Source: Geoalkalibacter sp. (GTDB lineage Bacteria > Desulfobacterota > Desulfuromonadia > Desulfuromonadales > Geoalkalibacteraceae). From it: a stretch of DNA of 35,269 bases. Each line of letters begins with the position of its first letter. Position 1 is the stretch's first letter. The stretch covers positions 1 through 35,269 of the forward strand of contig NZ_JAUVWH010000013.1 of assembly GCF_030604225.1 (NCBI RefSeq), given 5' to 3'. Of this stretch, positions 16,186-27,082 are shown one piece after another. The translations under genes and the position numbers were made by a program. The notes beneath the pieces are model-generated. The model made no database searches and was not told the origin of the DNA. It was given only the letters and a program-made list of their open reading frames with translations.

Positions 16186-17744
16186 AGCGAACTCCTTGAG
16201 AGCAGATCGTGACGCGCGGCGGGCAGGTCCCGCAACAGGTCGGTTGCGGCCAGGCCGGAAGTACCCAGCTGTCGGGCCAGGCGGTCGGCGGCATGGCCGT
16301 GGAGGAAAACCGCCAGGGCCGCCGCCGCGGCCGGCTCCATGCCTTGGGCGAGAAACCCGCCGATCAGGCCGGTCAGGACATCCCCCATGCCGCCCGAGGC
16401 CATCCCCGGATTGCCGCTGGCGTTGATGAAGACGCGCCCGTCGGGCGCCGCCGTCAGGGTGCGCGCCCCCTTGAGAACCAGAACCGCACCGGTCTGGCTT
16501 GCGAATCCGCGGGCGAAGGCCACCCGATCACCCTGAATCTCGGCAATGCTCACGCCGGCCAGCCGAGCCATTTCCCCGGGATGGGGCGTCAGCACCCGCG
16601 GAAAGGACGCGCCTTCCACAAGCACGTCAAGGTGCCCGGCGAGGGCATTGATGCCGTCGGCATCAATGACCAGGGGTGGCGCGCATTCACGCACCAGGCG
16701 GCGCACCAGCGCCTGGGTTTCCTCGGCCTGACCGAGCCCGGGGCCCAAGGCCAGAGCCTGCTTGTCGCGCGCCAGATCCAGAAGCGGTTCCAGGGCCTGC
16801 AGACTCAGGGCGCCGGCCACCTCGGGCAGGGCGACGGTCATGGGTTCGGTGGTCTTGATTTCAAGAATATCATGGATGCCGGCAGGACAGGCGAGGGTCA
16901 CCAGGCCCGCCCCGGAACGCACCCCGGCATCGGCGGTCATGGCTGCCGCCCCGGATTTGCCGGGAGAGCCGGCGACAACCAGCAGGTGCCCAAAGGTTCC
17001 CTTGTGCCCCTCCGCGGGCCGCGGCGGCACCAAGGACAAGGCTTCCTCGGCATCGACCCAGAAATGGGCGGGCCGCGCCCGGCTGATGAACTCAGGCGGG
17101 ATGCCGATCTCCACCGTTTCCAGGGTGCCGACCAGAGCGGCGCCGGGAAACACTAGATGACCGACCTTGGGCCGGGCAAAGGTCAGGGTCAGATCGGCGC
17201 GCACGGCGCATCCGAGAATCCGCCCGTTGTCGGCATCGACGCCCGAGGGGATATCCACCGCCACCACCGGTCGCCCCTGCGTGTTGAGCCAGTCCACCGC
17301 CCAGGCATGGTGACCTCCCACCTCGGCGCTCAGCCCCGTGCCGAAGAGGGCGTCGACAACCAGCCGATGTTCCTGGTTTTCCCGCAACGCGGCTTCCAGA
17401 CTTGGCGCATCGGGCACGAAGGTCACCAGGGCACCGAGGCGCAACAGCACCTCCAAAAAGAGACGCGCATCGCCGCCGACGGCCGCGCGCTCCGCCAAAA
17501 CCAGGGTGCGCACCTGCCAGCCCTGCTCCAAAAGGCAGCGAGCCATGACCAAGCCATCGCCGCCGTTGTTGCCCTTGCCGGCCAGGACCAGGACCGGCCC
17601 CGGAAACAGGCCGCGATAATGCTTGACCAGGCGGCGGGTCGCGCCGCGTCCGGCATTCTCCATGAGCACGGCTCCCGGAATGCCGATGTCCTCGATGGTC
17701 CGGCGATCCAGCTCGCGCATCTGCGCGGCGCTCAGCACCTTCAT
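16179..17744 (-). CDS. nnrD: Bifunctional NAD(P)HX epimerase / ADP-dependent NAD(P)HX dehydratase
   Basis: This 521-residue fusion repairs hydrated NADH and NADPH. The N-terminal YjeF_N epimerase (about 1-215) shows GIPGAVLMENAGRGA, VLVLAGKGNNGGDGLVMAR and VAVDIPSGVDADNG. The C-terminal ribokinase-like dehydratase (about 225-510) shows LVVAGSPGKSGAAAMTADAG, VIDADGINALAG, LTPHPGEMARL and the GMASGGMGDVLTGLIGGF active-site loop. This is the fusion also called NnrE/NnrD or YjeF. It starts within the acpS stop (four-base overlap) and ends inside the CBS gene start, placing metabolite repair next to ACP activation as in many bacteria. Confidence 0.94.
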   Translation of the reverse strand: MKVLSAAQMRELDRRTIEDIGIPGAVLMENAGRGATRRLVKHYRGLFPGPVLVLAGKGNNGGDGLVMARCLLEQGWQVRTLVLAERAAVGGDARLFLEVLLRLGALVTFVPDAPSLEAALRENQEHRLVVDALFGTGLSAEVGGHHAWAVDWLNTQGRPVVAVDIPSGVDADNGRILGCAVRADLTLTFARPKVGHLVFPGAALVGTLETVEIGIPPEFISRARPAHFWVDAEEALSLVPPRPAEGHKGTFGHLLVVAGSPGKSGAAAMTADAGVRSGAGLVTLACPAGIHDILEIKTTEPMTVALPEVAGALSLQALEPLLDLARDKQALALGPGLGQAEETQALVRRLVRECAPPLVIDADGINALAGHLDVLVEGASFPRVLTPHPGEMARLAGVSIAEIQGDRVAFARGFASQTGAVLVLKGARTLTAAPDGRVFINASGNPGMASGGMGDVLTGLIGGFLAQGMEPAAAAALAVFLHGHAADRLARQLGTSGLAATDLLRDLPAARHDLLSRSSLC

Positions 17745-18124
17745 GAAGCCTCCAGGACAACCACGGCCTGCGCATAGTCGCCGTCGTGGCTATAGGACAG
17801 GTGAACCCTGCTGACGGCGCGCTCCCGGCAGAGCTGCTCCGCTTGGCCCCTAAGGTGCAGGGACGGCTTGCCCAACTCGTCGCGCACCACCTCCATGTCC
17901 TGCCAGGTAAGGCCGCCGCGCAGGCCAAGCCCCAAAGCCTTGAGAAAAGCTTCCTTGGCGGCAAAGCGCGCCGCCAGATGGGGCGCCGGATCTTTCTTGG
18001 CCAGGGCGTAGGCCCGCTCCTGCTCGGTAAAAATCCGCACCAGGACCGCCGCTTTTTCTCCCGCGAGCAGGCGGCGAAAACGGCCGACCTGCGCCAGATC
18101 GGTGCCGAGGCCGACCACCGCCAC
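17741..18124 (-). CDS. acpS: Holo-[acyl-carrier-protein] synthase
   Basis: This 127-residue enzyme transfers 4'-phosphopantetheine from CoA to the serine of apo-ACP. The Mg-binding residues are visible as Asp9 in GLGTDLAQVGRF and Glu58 in FAAKEAFLKALG. The C-terminal LSYSHDGDYAQAVVVL matches the family. The start is GTG 18124, two bases after the pdxJ stop, with GAGG overlapping that stop. The length is normal for the trimeric AcpS type. pdxJ-acpS adjacency is widely conserved. Confidence 0.95.
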   Translation of the reverse strand: MAVVGLGTDLAQVGRFRRLLAGEKAAVLVRIFTEQERAYALAKKDPAPHLAARFAAKEAFLKALGLGLRGGLTWQDMEVVRDELGKPSLHLRGQAEQLCRERAVSRVHLSYSHDGDYAQAVVVLEAS

Positions 18125-18126
18125 CC

Positions 18127-18849
18127 TCAGCCGCCCTCGATGAGCGTCACCATCTCGCGCACCGCCCGCTCCATGCCCACCAGCACGGCCCGCGACACGA
18201 TGCTGTGGCCGATGTTGAATTCCTCGATGCCGCCCAGGGCCACCACGGCACGCACGTTGTGGTAGTTAAGGCCGTGGCCGGCATGCACCGCCAATTCAAG
18301 CTGCCGGCCGATGCGCACCGCCTGCTCGATCTTGACCAACTCGCTGGCCTGCTTTTGCGGCGTTTTTGCGTCGCAATACAGGCCCGTATGGATTTCGATG
18401 GCGTCGGTGCCGGTTTTTTGCGCGGCGCCGATCTGCGCCAGATCCGGATCGACGAACAGACTGACGAAAATCCCCGCCGCGCGCAGGCGCTCCACCGTCG
18501 CGGTCAGGGCCGCGGCCTGGCCGATCACGTCGAGGCCGCCTTCAGTGGTGAGCTCCTGGCGTTTTTCCGGCACCAGGGTCACGCAATCGGGGCGCACGCG
18601 CAAGGCAATCCCCACCATCTCCTCGGTGGCGGCCATTTCCAGATTCAGGCGGGTCTGCACCGTGCGGCGGAGCACTTCGAGATCCCGATCCTGAATGTGG
18701 CGGCGATCCTCGCGCAGATGCACGGTAATTCCCCCGGCGCCGGCCAGTTCCGCCAGGGCGGCGGCGGTTACGGGGTCAGGCTCGGTGGTGCCGCGCGCCT
18801 GACGCACGGTGGCCACATGATCGACGTTGACGCCCAGTCGCGGTATCAT
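18127..18849 (-). CDS. pdxJ: Pyridoxine 5'-phosphate synthase
   Basis: This 240-residue TIM-barrel enzyme makes pyridoxine 5'-phosphate from 1-deoxyxylulose 5-phosphate and 3-amino-2-oxopropyl phosphate, the last ring-forming step of the DXP-dependent vitamin B6 route. The N-terminus [15 protein letters not shown] contains the conserved substrate-binding Asn, Asp and His residues. [26 protein letters not shown] and [12 protein letters not shown] follow. ATG 18849 overlaps the glmM stop by four bases. The length and motif spacing are as in Escherichia coli. Confidence 0.96.
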   Translation of the reverse strand: MIPRLGVNVDHVATVRQARGTTEPDPVTAAALAELAGAGGITVHLREDRRHIQDRDLEVLRRTVQTRLNLEMAATEEMVGIALRVRPDCVTLVPEKRQELTTEGGLDVIGQAAALTATVERLRAAGIFVSLFVDPDLAQIGAAQKTGTDAIEIHTGLYCDAKTPQKQASELVKIEQAVRIGRQLELAVHAGHGLNYHNVRAVVALGGIEEFNIGHSIVSRAVLVGMERAVREMVTLIEGG

Positions 18850-20219
18850 CCCTTCACCTTCTTTCTCTCGCCCAGATGGCGATCGATTTCCTCGGCGATC
18901 TGATGGGCCAGTTCGGTGATCTGGTACTTGTCTTGTCCCTCGAGCATGATGCGCAGCAGGGGTTCGGTTCCCGAATAGCGGATCAGCACCCGGCCCGTGT
19001 CGCCGAGTTTTTCCCGGGCGTGTTCGATGACGCGGCGGATCTCCGCGATCTCCTCGATATCCTTGCGCTCGGCGACCCGCACGTTGACCAGAACCTGAGG
19101 CAGGGACACCATGACCTGCGCCAGATCGGAGAGCGTCTTGCCGCTGCGCTGCATGATGGCGAGCACCTGCAACGCCGAAACCATGCCGTCGCCGGTGGTG
19201 TTGTGATCGAGAAAGATCAGATGCCCCGACTGCTCGCCCCCCAGATTGTAGCCGCCCTTGCGCATCTCCTCCACCACGTAGCGATCACCCACGGCCGTCT
19301 TGACCACCTGGCCGCCGGCCTTCCTCACGGCGATATCCAGGCCGAGATTGCTCATCACCGTGGCAACCAGGGTGTTGTGGGCCAGACGATTTTCCTTGAG
19401 CATGGTGGTGGCGCAGATGGCCATGATGTGGTCGCCATCGACCTCGTTGCCGAATTCGTCGGTGAAGATGACCCGATCGGCGTCGCCGTCCAGGGCGATG
19501 CCCAGATGAGCGCGATGCTCCTTGACCGCCTCGGCGACGACCTCCGGGTGCAGCGAACCGCACCCCGCATTGATATTCGTGCCGTTCGGCTCGATTCCCA
19601 GAGGAATCACATCGGCGCCCAGCTCGCGCAGCACCGCCGGCGCCACCTTGTACGCGGCGCCGTTGGCGCAGTCGAGCACGATCTTGAGCCCCTTGAGATC
19701 CAGATCGCGCGGGAAGCTGTTCTTGAGAAAAACGATGTAGCGGCCCACGGCATCGTCGATGCGAAAGGCTTTACCGACCTCCGAGGCCACGGGGCGCAGG
19801 GAATCGATCTTGCCGCTGAAGATCAGATCCTCCATCTTGAGCTCAAGTTCGTCGGGCAGCTTGAAGCCGTTGGCGGAAAAAAACTTGATGCCGTTGTCCT
19901 GGTAGGGATTGTGGGACGCGGAAATCACCACGCCGGCGTCGGCGCGCATGGATGCGGTAATGAAGGCGATGCCGGGGGTCGGCAGGGGACCGACCAGCAG
20001 CACGTCGACGCCCATGGAACAGATGCCTGCCGCGAGGGCATTCTCGATCATGTAGCCAGACAGGCGGGTGTCCTTGCCGATGACGATGCGATGGCGGCGG
20101 TTGCCGTCGCGAAAAATGTAGGCCGCGGCCCGCCCGAGCTGCATGGCCGTTTCGGTGGTCATGGGAGGGATATTGGCCACTCCGCGCACCCCGTCGGTGC
20201 CGAAAAGCTTCTTGTTCAT
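18846..20219 (-). CDS. glmM: Phosphoglucosamine mutase
   Basis: This 457-residue enzyme interconverts glucosamine 6- and 1-phosphate on the way to UDP-GlcNAc for peptidoglycan and LPS. It opens with [14 protein letters not shown]. The phosphoserine loop is [13 protein letters not shown]; with the ATG at 20219 its serine is residue 102, the same number as in E. coli GlmM. The metal loop is [21 protein letters not shown] and the phosphate-binding [12 protein letters not shown] complete the four domains. A GTG one codon upstream (20222) is an equally placed alternative start that would overlap the ybbR stop by four bases. It lies directly after cdaA-ybbR, as in many Firmicutes. Confidence 0.96.
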   Translation of the reverse strand: MNKKLFGTDGVRGVANIPPMTTETAMQLGRAAAYIFRDGNRRHRIVIGKDTRLSGYMIENALAAGICSMGVDVLLVGPLPTPGIAFITASMRADAGVVISASHNPYQDNGIKFFSANGFKLPDELELKMEDLIFSGKIDSLRPVASEVGKAFRIDDAVGRYIVFLKNSFPRDLDLKGLKIVLDCANGAAYKVAPAVLRELGADVIPLGIEPNGTNINAGCGSLHPEVVAEAVKEHRAHLGIALDGDADRVIFTDEFGNEVDGDHIMAICATTMLKENRLAHNTLVATVMSNLGLDIAVRKAGGQVVKTAVGDRYVVEEMRKGGYNLGGEQSGHLIFLDHNTTGDGMVSALQVLAIMQRSGKTLSDLAQVMVSLPQVLVNVRVAERKDIEEIAEIRRVIEHAREKLGDTGRVLIRYSGTEPLLRIMLEGQDKYQITELAHQIAEEIDRHLGERKKVKG

Positions 20220-20929
20220 CACTGTAAATCCTCGACTTTCTCTGTTTCGTCCAACTCCTCCACCACCGGCGGTGGCGGTGGTGGAGGAGGCGGCAGGATC
20301 TTGACCTGAACCTCGACCGTCTGCTCGGCCTTGAGGCGCGAATAACGCCCCTCGTACCGCAAGGGGACCATGAGCGTGAAGCTTTCCCGAACGTTGCCGA
20401 TTTCCACCGGCTGGGTCGGCACTTCCGCGATATCCTTGATTTCGCCCTCGGCGCCCTCGATCAGCACGCGCTCCGGCGAAATCTTGAAATCACTGAGCTG
20501 ATGCCCCTCGGCCAACTCCCCGGAAAAAACGACGCGAACCGGCACGCTCTTCTCGCCGACACGATCGAGGCGCACATCGACAAAGGAGGGCGAAATGCGC
20601 GTGACCTTGAGGCCGCCGGGGATGTTCAGACGCTCTTCCAGACGCTTGAAGGAGGTCAATCCCGGCTTGAGGTCGATCAGATCGACGGAAAAGCTGATGT
20701 CGCCGGCACTCAGGTTCATCAACAGAGTCCGCGGCCCGGTCAGGCGAATGTCCACCAGATTGGGCACCTCGTTGGCGATGATCATCCCCTCCGGTCGATT
20801 GAGATACTCGATAGGCACGGAAAAGCCCACCTCCACCTGACGCTCGCCGATCACGAAGAACCACAGGACGAGGGCGAACACCAGGGAGACCAGCTTGAGA
20901 ATCCAGTTTTCCGTCAATGCCTTGAGCAT
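20219..20929 (-). CDS. ybbR: YbbR-domain protein, CdaR-like regulator of the diadenylate cyclase
   Basis: This 236-residue protein has one N-terminal membrane helix (about 8-27, [18 protein letters not shown]) and an extracytoplasmic part made of YbbR repeats (for example [12 protein letters not shown] and [14 protein letters not shown]). In Gram-positives the equivalent CdaR binds CdaA and modulates its c-di-AMP output; by position this is the counterpart. The C-terminus is odd: nine consecutive prolines (213-221), then an acidic tail [15 protein letters not shown]. The codons of the Pro run and the next four residues form a DNA hairpin. The gene is four bases from cdaA and shares its stop region with the glmM start. 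Confidence 0.9.
   Translation of the reverse strand: MLKALTENWILKLVSLVFALVLWFFVIGERQVEVGFSVPIEYLNRPEGMIIANEVPNLVDIRLTGPRTLLMNLSAGDISFSVDLIDLKPGLTSFKRLEERLNIPGGLKVTRISPSFVDVRLDRVGEKSVPVRVVFSGELAEGHQLSDFKISPERVLIEGAEGEIKDIAEVPTQPVEIGNVRESFTLMVPLRYEGRYSRLKAEQTVEVQVKILPPPPPPPPPVVEELDETEKVEDLQ
20255..20289. repeat. 14-bp perfect inverted repeat inside the 3' end of ybbR
   Basis: Arms 20255-20268 and 20276-20289 are exact reverse complements around a 7-bp loop. On the coding strand the first arm is Pro codons and the second encodes Val-Val-Glu-Glu. It lies about 35 nt before the ybbR stop and 36-70 nt before the glmM start. Confidence 0.8.
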
Positions 20930-20933
20930 GGCG

Positions 20934-21716
20934 CTACTTCTTCCTGCCGGCGGTGCGCGTTTCGAGCAGGCGCTTGAGCACCCGCCTCAGAGACGCCGAA
21001 TCCAGATCGCGGGTCAGGCGGCCACCGACCACGATGGAAATTTTTCCGGTTTCCTCGGAGACGACGATGGCCACGGCATCCACCAGTTCGGTAAGACCAA
21101 TGGCGGCGCGATGCCTGGTGCCCAGGGCCTTGCTGACATCCGGATTCTGGGTCAGGGGCAGAAAGCAGCCCGCCTGCTTGAGCCGACCCTGTTGAACCAC
21201 CACGGCGCCGTCATGAATCGGTGAATAGGGCAGAAAAATGCTGACCAGCAAATCGCTGGACACCCGGGCGTCGATTTCGGTGCCGACCTCGAGAAAATCC
21301 TTGAGCCCGGTTTCGCGTTCGATGACGATCAGCGCGCCGATGCGCCGGTTGGCCATGACCAAGCAGGCCTTGACCAACTCGTCGATGACCTCGGTTTCCT
21401 CGCGATAGGACAGCCCCGCGAAAAAAGGGTTGCGCCCGACATGCATGAGCGCGCGGCGGATATCATTCTGGAAGATGACGATAATGACGAGGATGATGGA
21501 GGAGAGAAAATTGTCGAGCAGCCAGTGCAGCGTGTATAGGCCGCCGACCTGCGAGGCGACATAGACAATGAGGATCACCGCCAGGCCCAGCAGCATCTGG
21601 ACGGCGCGGGTACCCTTGATGAGCAGGATGATGCGGTAGATAATAAAGGCGACGAGCCCGATATCCAGAAGATCGAGCCAGCGGATGTTTTTCAGTACTT
21701 CGAAGAATCCATCCAT
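20934..21716 (-). CDS. cdaA: Diadenylate cyclase CdaA (DacA)
   Basis: This 260-residue membrane enzyme makes c-di-AMP from two ATP. The three N-terminal membrane helices lie at about 17-33, 38-58 and 68-83. The DisA_N catalytic domain follows, with the DGA motif at residues 169-171 (PYSPIHDGAVVV) and RHR at 201-203 (GTRHRAAIGLTE), both needed for activity. The C-terminus ISIVVGGRLTRDLD is also typical. ATG 21716 gives the usual MDGFFEVLKNIRWLDLLDIG start; the frame is open to 21770, but the extra residues are not family-like and the ribosome site is weak in either case. It forms the cdaA-ybbR-glmM cluster. Confidence 0.95.
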   Translation of the reverse strand: MDGFFEVLKNIRWLDLLDIGLVAFIIYRIILLIKGTRAVQMLLGLAVILIVYVASQVGGLYTLHWLLDNFLSSIILVIIVIFQNDIRRALMHVGRNPFFAGLSYREETEVIDELVKACLVMANRRIGALIVIERETGLKDFLEVGTEIDARVSSDLLVSIFLPYSPIHDGAVVVQQGRLKQAGCFLPLTQNPDVSKALGTRHRAAIGLTELVDAVAIVVSEETGKISIVVGGRLTRDLDSASLRRVLKRLLETRTAGRKK

Positions 21717-21738
21717 AACAGGGCCGCCGCCGAAACAT

Positions 21739-22587
21739 TCATTGAGGGGATGAATAGGGATGCACGGCAAAGGCGGTCAGGGCCGCCTCGCGTGCCGGGC
21801 CCACGTCATGCACCCGAAAAATCGTCACGCCGGCGGCAACGCCCAGTGCCACCGTCGCCAGGGTGCCATGAAGCCGCGCCCGCGGATCGGGCTGATGAAG
21901 CAGGGCACCGAGGAAACTCTTGCGCGAGGTGCCCAGCAGCAGCGGCCGCCCCAGGCGGTGAAACTCCCGCAGCCGCCGCAGAATCTCCAGGTTGCCGGCC
22001 AGACTCTTGCCGAAGCCGATGCCCGGATCCAGCGCGATGCGCGACTCCGCGACCCCCGCGGCCTTGGCCAGATCCATGCCCTCCCGCAGATAGGCGCTGA
22101 TCTCGGAAATCAGATCCTGGTAGCGAGTGTCCTCCTGCATGCGCTCGGGACGCCCGCGCGTGTGCATGAGAAAAAGCCCCGCGCCGCTCTCCGCGGCCAC
22201 CCGCGCCATCTCCGGATCAAAACGCAGTCCGCTGACATCGTTGATGAACTCGGCCCCGGCCGCCACCGCGGCGCGAGCCACCGCGGCCTTGGTGGTATCG
22301 ATGGAGATGGGCACCTCGATCTCGCGCACCAGCCGCTCGATCACGGGCACCACGCGTGCGAGTTCTTCCTCGCTGCTGACGCAGGGCGCGCCGGGGCGGG
22401 TGCTTTCCCCGCCGACATCAATCAGGTCGGCGCCCTCGGCAACCATGGCGCGCGCCTGAGTTAAGGCCGCGCCAGGATCCAGAAAGCGCCCGCCGTCGGA
22501 GAAGGAATCGGGTGTGACGTTGAGAATCCCCATGATGCGGGGACGATCCAGTTCGAGGCGACACGAACGCCCAGCCAGAAATTGCAA
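21739..22587 (-). CDS. folP: Dihydropteroate synthase
   Basis: This 282-residue TIM barrel condenses 6-hydroxymethyl-dihydropterin diphosphate with p-aminobenzoate in folate synthesis. Signature blocks are IMGILNVTPDSFSDGG (about 18-33), DLIDVGGESTRPGA (about 55-68), ISIDTTKAAVARAA, INDVSGLRFDP, and IALDPGIGFGKS (pterin and phosphate binding). LLLGTSRKSFLGAL and FRVHDVGPAREA close the barrel. It starts three bases after the ftsH stop. The ftsH-folP-cdaA-glmM order is widely conserved. Confidence 0.95.
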   Translation of the reverse strand: MQFLAGRSCRLELDRPRIMGILNVTPDSFSDGGRFLDPGAALTQARAMVAEGADLIDVGGESTRPGAPCVSSEEELARVVPVIERLVREIEVPISIDTTKAAVARAAVAAGAEFINDVSGLRFDPEMARVAAESGAGLFLMHTRGRPERMQEDTRYQDLISEISAYLREGMDLAKAAGVAESRIALDPGIGFGKSLAGNLEILRRLREFHRLGRPLLLGTSRKSFLGALLHQPDPRARLHGTLATVALGVAAGVTIFRVHDVGPAREAALTAFAVHPYSSPQ

Positions 22588-22590
22588 ATC

Positions 22591-24468
<1,878 letters not shown>

Positions 24469-24563
24469 GTTTCCCCCTGGGTCGGAACTCGATTTTTAAG
24501 CGCCGCCGCAACCGGGCAAGGCCGCGTTAACTATCGAGGAAAAGTACCACAGCCCCCTCGGTT

Positions 24564-25931
24564 TCACAAGCGAAGAGTCTCCATTTTTGCGTCATCAAGA
24601 ACGACGCGCAGAATTTTCCCACCGCCCGCCAGGGGACGCAGGCCCGCGCAGCGACGCACGCCGGCAAGCCACAGAATTTCCTCGCCATGCAACAGCAGCG
24701 GCGCCCGGCTGCGTTCGTCCCGCGACAGTCGCGCCTCCGCGAAGAGATCCTTGATTTTCTTACGTCCCGTCATACCCTCAAGACGCATGCGGTCTCCGGC
24801 GCGCCAGGAGCGCGCCCGCAAGGGAAAGCCGAGCGCCTCGGCGGCATATTCAACGGCCCGCGGCGACTCCCCTCGCGCTCGATCCTCGAGGGAGAGGCGC
24901 AGGCATCGGCCGTCGGGCAGCCGATAAACCCCCGGCGCGGGGATGTCGAGGCAAAAGGCCGGGGGCACCTCCGGCAACTCAGGGAGAAGCCGCAGCCAGC
25001 CCCTCTCGGCCACCAGCCACAGGCCGGGCAGATGGAAGTCCTTGCGTCCCCGCCCGGATTTTTCCAGCAGGTGCGCGGCGGCGGCCACATGCTTGTCCTC
25101 GATCCCGCGCAGGTCGCCGCGGGCCCGCAGCATGGCCTGCCGCAACACCCGATCGCGCAACGCGGGATGCAGGGCCGCGGTTTCGGCAAGGGGCAGGCGC
25201 ACCTCGCCGAAGGATTCCACCAGGGGCTCCACCTGCAGCCGCCAGTAGTCCTCCTCGCGGGCGAAACGCTCGGCCAGGCGCGCCAGGCCTTCCTCGACGC
25301 GCGGGTTGAAGGTTTCCAGCAGCGGCAGGACAAGATGACGCAGGCGATTGCGGGTCAGGCCAAGATCCTGGTTGCTGGGATCCTCGACCCAGCCGATGCC
25401 CCGCTCTTGGAGGTAGGCGAGGATCTCGCCCCGCGCCACCCCCAGCAGCGGGCGGATTAAACGCCCATTTCGCGGCCGCATTCCGGCCAAGCCCGTCGGA
25501 CCGGCGCCGCGCACCAGGCGATGCAGGAGAGTCTCCGCCTGATCGCCCCGATGATGCCCCAGGGCGATGAGATTGCAGTCCGCCTCCATGGCGGCTTGGG
25601 CCAGGAAGCGATGGCGCACTTCCCGGGCCACCTGCTCCACGCCGCCACATCCCCGCTCCAGATGATCCGGCACGGCGATGCGCGCGACGTGCAGCGGCAC
25701 CGCGAGATGTTCACAGAAGGAGCGTACGAAATCGGCCTCGGCGGCGCTTTGCGGGCGCAGGGCGTGATCGAGGTGGGCGGCGCGCAGAATCACGCCAAAA
25801 TCCTCGCGCAGGGACCAGAGAAGGTGCAGCAGCGCCATGGAATCGCCGCCCCCGGACACGGCGACCAGCACCCGATCCCCGGCAACCATCAAGCGATGGC
25901 GATGGATATATTCGCGGACCTTATCCAGCAT
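24564..25931 (-). CDS. tilS: tRNA(Ile)-lysidine synthase
   Basis: This 455-residue enzyme attaches lysine to C34 of tRNA-Ile2 (CAU), converting a Met anticodon to one that reads AUA. The N-terminal PP-loop is VLVAVSGGGDSMALLHLL with SGGGDS at 26-31. HLDHALRPQSAAEADFV and LIALGHHRGDQAETLLHRLVRGAG follow. The C-terminal TilS domains include GRKKIKDLFAEARLSRDERS. No good ribosome site precedes ATG 25931. It lies just downstream of two CAU-anticodon tRNA genes and their terminator, so it must have its own promoter or depend on read-through. Confidence 0.94.
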   Translation of the reverse strand: MLDKVREYIHRHRLMVAGDRVLVAVSGGGDSMALLHLLWSLREDFGVILRAAHLDHALRPQSAAEADFVRSFCEHLAVPLHVARIAVPDHLERGCGGVEQVAREVRHRFLAQAAMEADCNLIALGHHRGDQAETLLHRLVRGAGPTGLAGMRPRNGRLIRPLLGVARGEILAYLQERGIGWVEDPSNQDLGLTRNRLRHLVLPLLETFNPRVEEGLARLAERFAREEDYWRLQVEPLVESFGEVRLPLAETAALHPALRDRVLRQAMLRARGDLRGIEDKHVAAAAHLLEKSGRGRKDFHLPGLWLVAERGWLRLLPELPEVPPAFCLDIPAPGVYRLPDGRCLRLSLEDRARGESPRAVEYAAEALGFPLRARSWRAGDRMRLEGMTGRKKIKDLFAEARLSRDERSRAPLLLHGEEILWLAGVRRCAGLRPLAGGGKILRVVLDDAKMETLRL

Positions 25932-25946
25932 GGGCGGCAGCGCACG

Positions 25947-25988
25947 AAAAAAGGAAAGCCCCCTCCGAGACCGGAGAGGGCTTTCCTT
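25947..25988 (-). terminator. Rho-independent terminator of the tRNA operon
   Basis: On the minus strand a 17-bp stem (25972-25988 with 25951-25967, one G-U-type mismatch, 4-base loop) is followed by six T residues. It begins six bases after the CCA end of the second tRNA and ends 16 bp before the tilS start. Confidence 0.92.
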
Positions 25989-25993
25989 GCGTT

Positions 25994-26070
25994 TGGTGGC
26001 GGTGCAGAGATTTGAACTCCGGACACTGCGGATATGAGCCGCATGCTCTAACCAACTGAGCTACACCGCC
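25994..26070 (-). tRNA. tRNA with CAT anticodon, elongator Met (or Ile2)
   Basis: A 77-nt cloverleaf including encoded CCA: acceptor GGCGGTG/CACCGCC, D stem GCTC/GAGC, anticodon stem TGCGG/CCGCA with loop CTCATAT, and T stem CGGAG/CTCTG with TTCAAAT. The anticodon CAT fits either elongator Met or the lysidine-modified Ile2. The acceptor lacks the C4-G69 and C5-G68 pairs known as TilS determinants in E. coli tRNA-Ile2, which favours Met, but the adjacent tilS gene keeps Ile2 possible. Confidence 0.93.
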
Positions 26071-26107
26071 GAAAAAGGACAAGCTTCCCGAGGGAAGCCA
26101 TGAGGAT

Positions 26108-26185
<78 letters not shown>

Positions 26186-26198
26186 TCACGGAATCAGG

Positions 26199-26227
26199 AA
26201 GGTATCCAAAATCGCCGGGCAAGTCAA
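26199..26227 (-). promoter_or_regulatory. Promoter of the tRNA operon
   Basis: On the minus strand TTGACT (26227-26222) and TACCTT (26204-26199) are spaced by 17 bp, and the -10 lies 13 bp before the fMet tRNA 5' end. The gap to the SPOR gene (26186-26308) is otherwise featureless except for GC-rich self-complementary stretches without a clear T run. Confidence 0.6.
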
Positions 26228-26308
26228 GAGATTTTTTCGGGGGTTTTGGCCCGCCGGTCAATACCTTTTCGCCCTTCCCGTGCCGGCCCCCGCCAAGGAA
26301 CAAGCCCC

Positions 26309-27064
26309 TTAGCGGCCCGCGACGAAGGCATCGATGCGCTCCTCGCTTTTCAGGCGCGCCACGACGCTTTGCGCATCGGCCGATTCGGCATAGGGCCCGA
26401 TGCGCACGCGGTACCAGATGCCCTTGGCCCCCAAATCGGCCTGTTGAACGAAGGCGGGAAAATTCTTGCCCTTGAGGCGGTCGCTGAGATTGCGCGCATC
26501 CTCGGCGGAACGAAACGACCCAACCTGGACCACGTAGCGCCCATCGGCCGCTGTCGGCGCTACCTTGAGGGGTGCGACCGGCGCCGACGCGCGGGCCGCC
26601 GGGGAGGCTGCCGGCAGTGACCCGCTCGGGCGCAGCACCGCCGTCGTTGCCGGCTCCGCCTCGGAAGCTCCGGCGCTGGTCGCGGTTTGCGGGCCGGAGG
26701 CGGCCGGTGCCCGGTTGATGCCGCTGCCCAGGGGTGTTTCCTGGCCCTTGGGCAGGGTGTCGAAAAAGGTCAGCGGCGGCTTTTCCGCATCGGGCGCGCC
26801 CTCCGGCGCCGGCGCCGCCACGACGGGCTCCTGAGTCGGTGCGGCCGGGGGCGCCGCCGGCGGGGACGGCTCTTCCTTGGTCACCTGGATGCGAGCTGGC
26901 TCGCTTTTGGCGACCGGCGGCACCGCCGGCGGAGAACCGCTCTTGCCGACCATGACCCCGAGGGAAAAGCTCACCAGGGACACCGCAAGCATCAGCACCA
27001 GCAAAACCAGGGCCTGCTTTTTCTCCAGACGTCGCTGGCTTCGGGATTTCACGTCGCGCGTCAT
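26309..27064 (-). CDS. SPOR domain protein, inner-membrane anchored
   Basis: This 251-residue protein has a short basic cytoplasmic tail (MTRDVKSRSQRRLEKK), one membrane helix (about 18-40) and a long proline/alanine-rich periplasmic linker (about 43-170). A C-terminal SPOR domain (about 174-250) starts YVVQVGSFRSAEDARNLSDRL and includes WYRVRIGPYA. SPOR domains bind denuded septal peptidoglycan, so a role at the division site like FtsN or DedD is likely. No FtsN-type essential motif can be identified. It follows argS by 18 bp, an arrangement common in Geobacter-like genomes as I recall. Confidence 0.9.
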   Translation of the reverse strand: MTRDVKSRSQRRLEKKQALVLLVLMLAVSLVSFSLGVMVGKSGSPPAVPPVAKSEPARIQVTKEEPSPPAAPPAAPTQEPVVAAPAPEGAPDAEKPPLTFFDTLPKGQETPLGSGINRAPAASGPQTATSAGASEAEPATTAVLRPSGSLPAASPAARASAPVAPLKVAPTAADGRYVVQVGSFRSAEDARNLSDRLKGKNFPAFVQQADLGAKGIWYRVRIGPYAESADAQSVVARLKSEERIDAFVAGR

Positions 27065-27082
27065 CTTCGTCGGACCTCCTGA

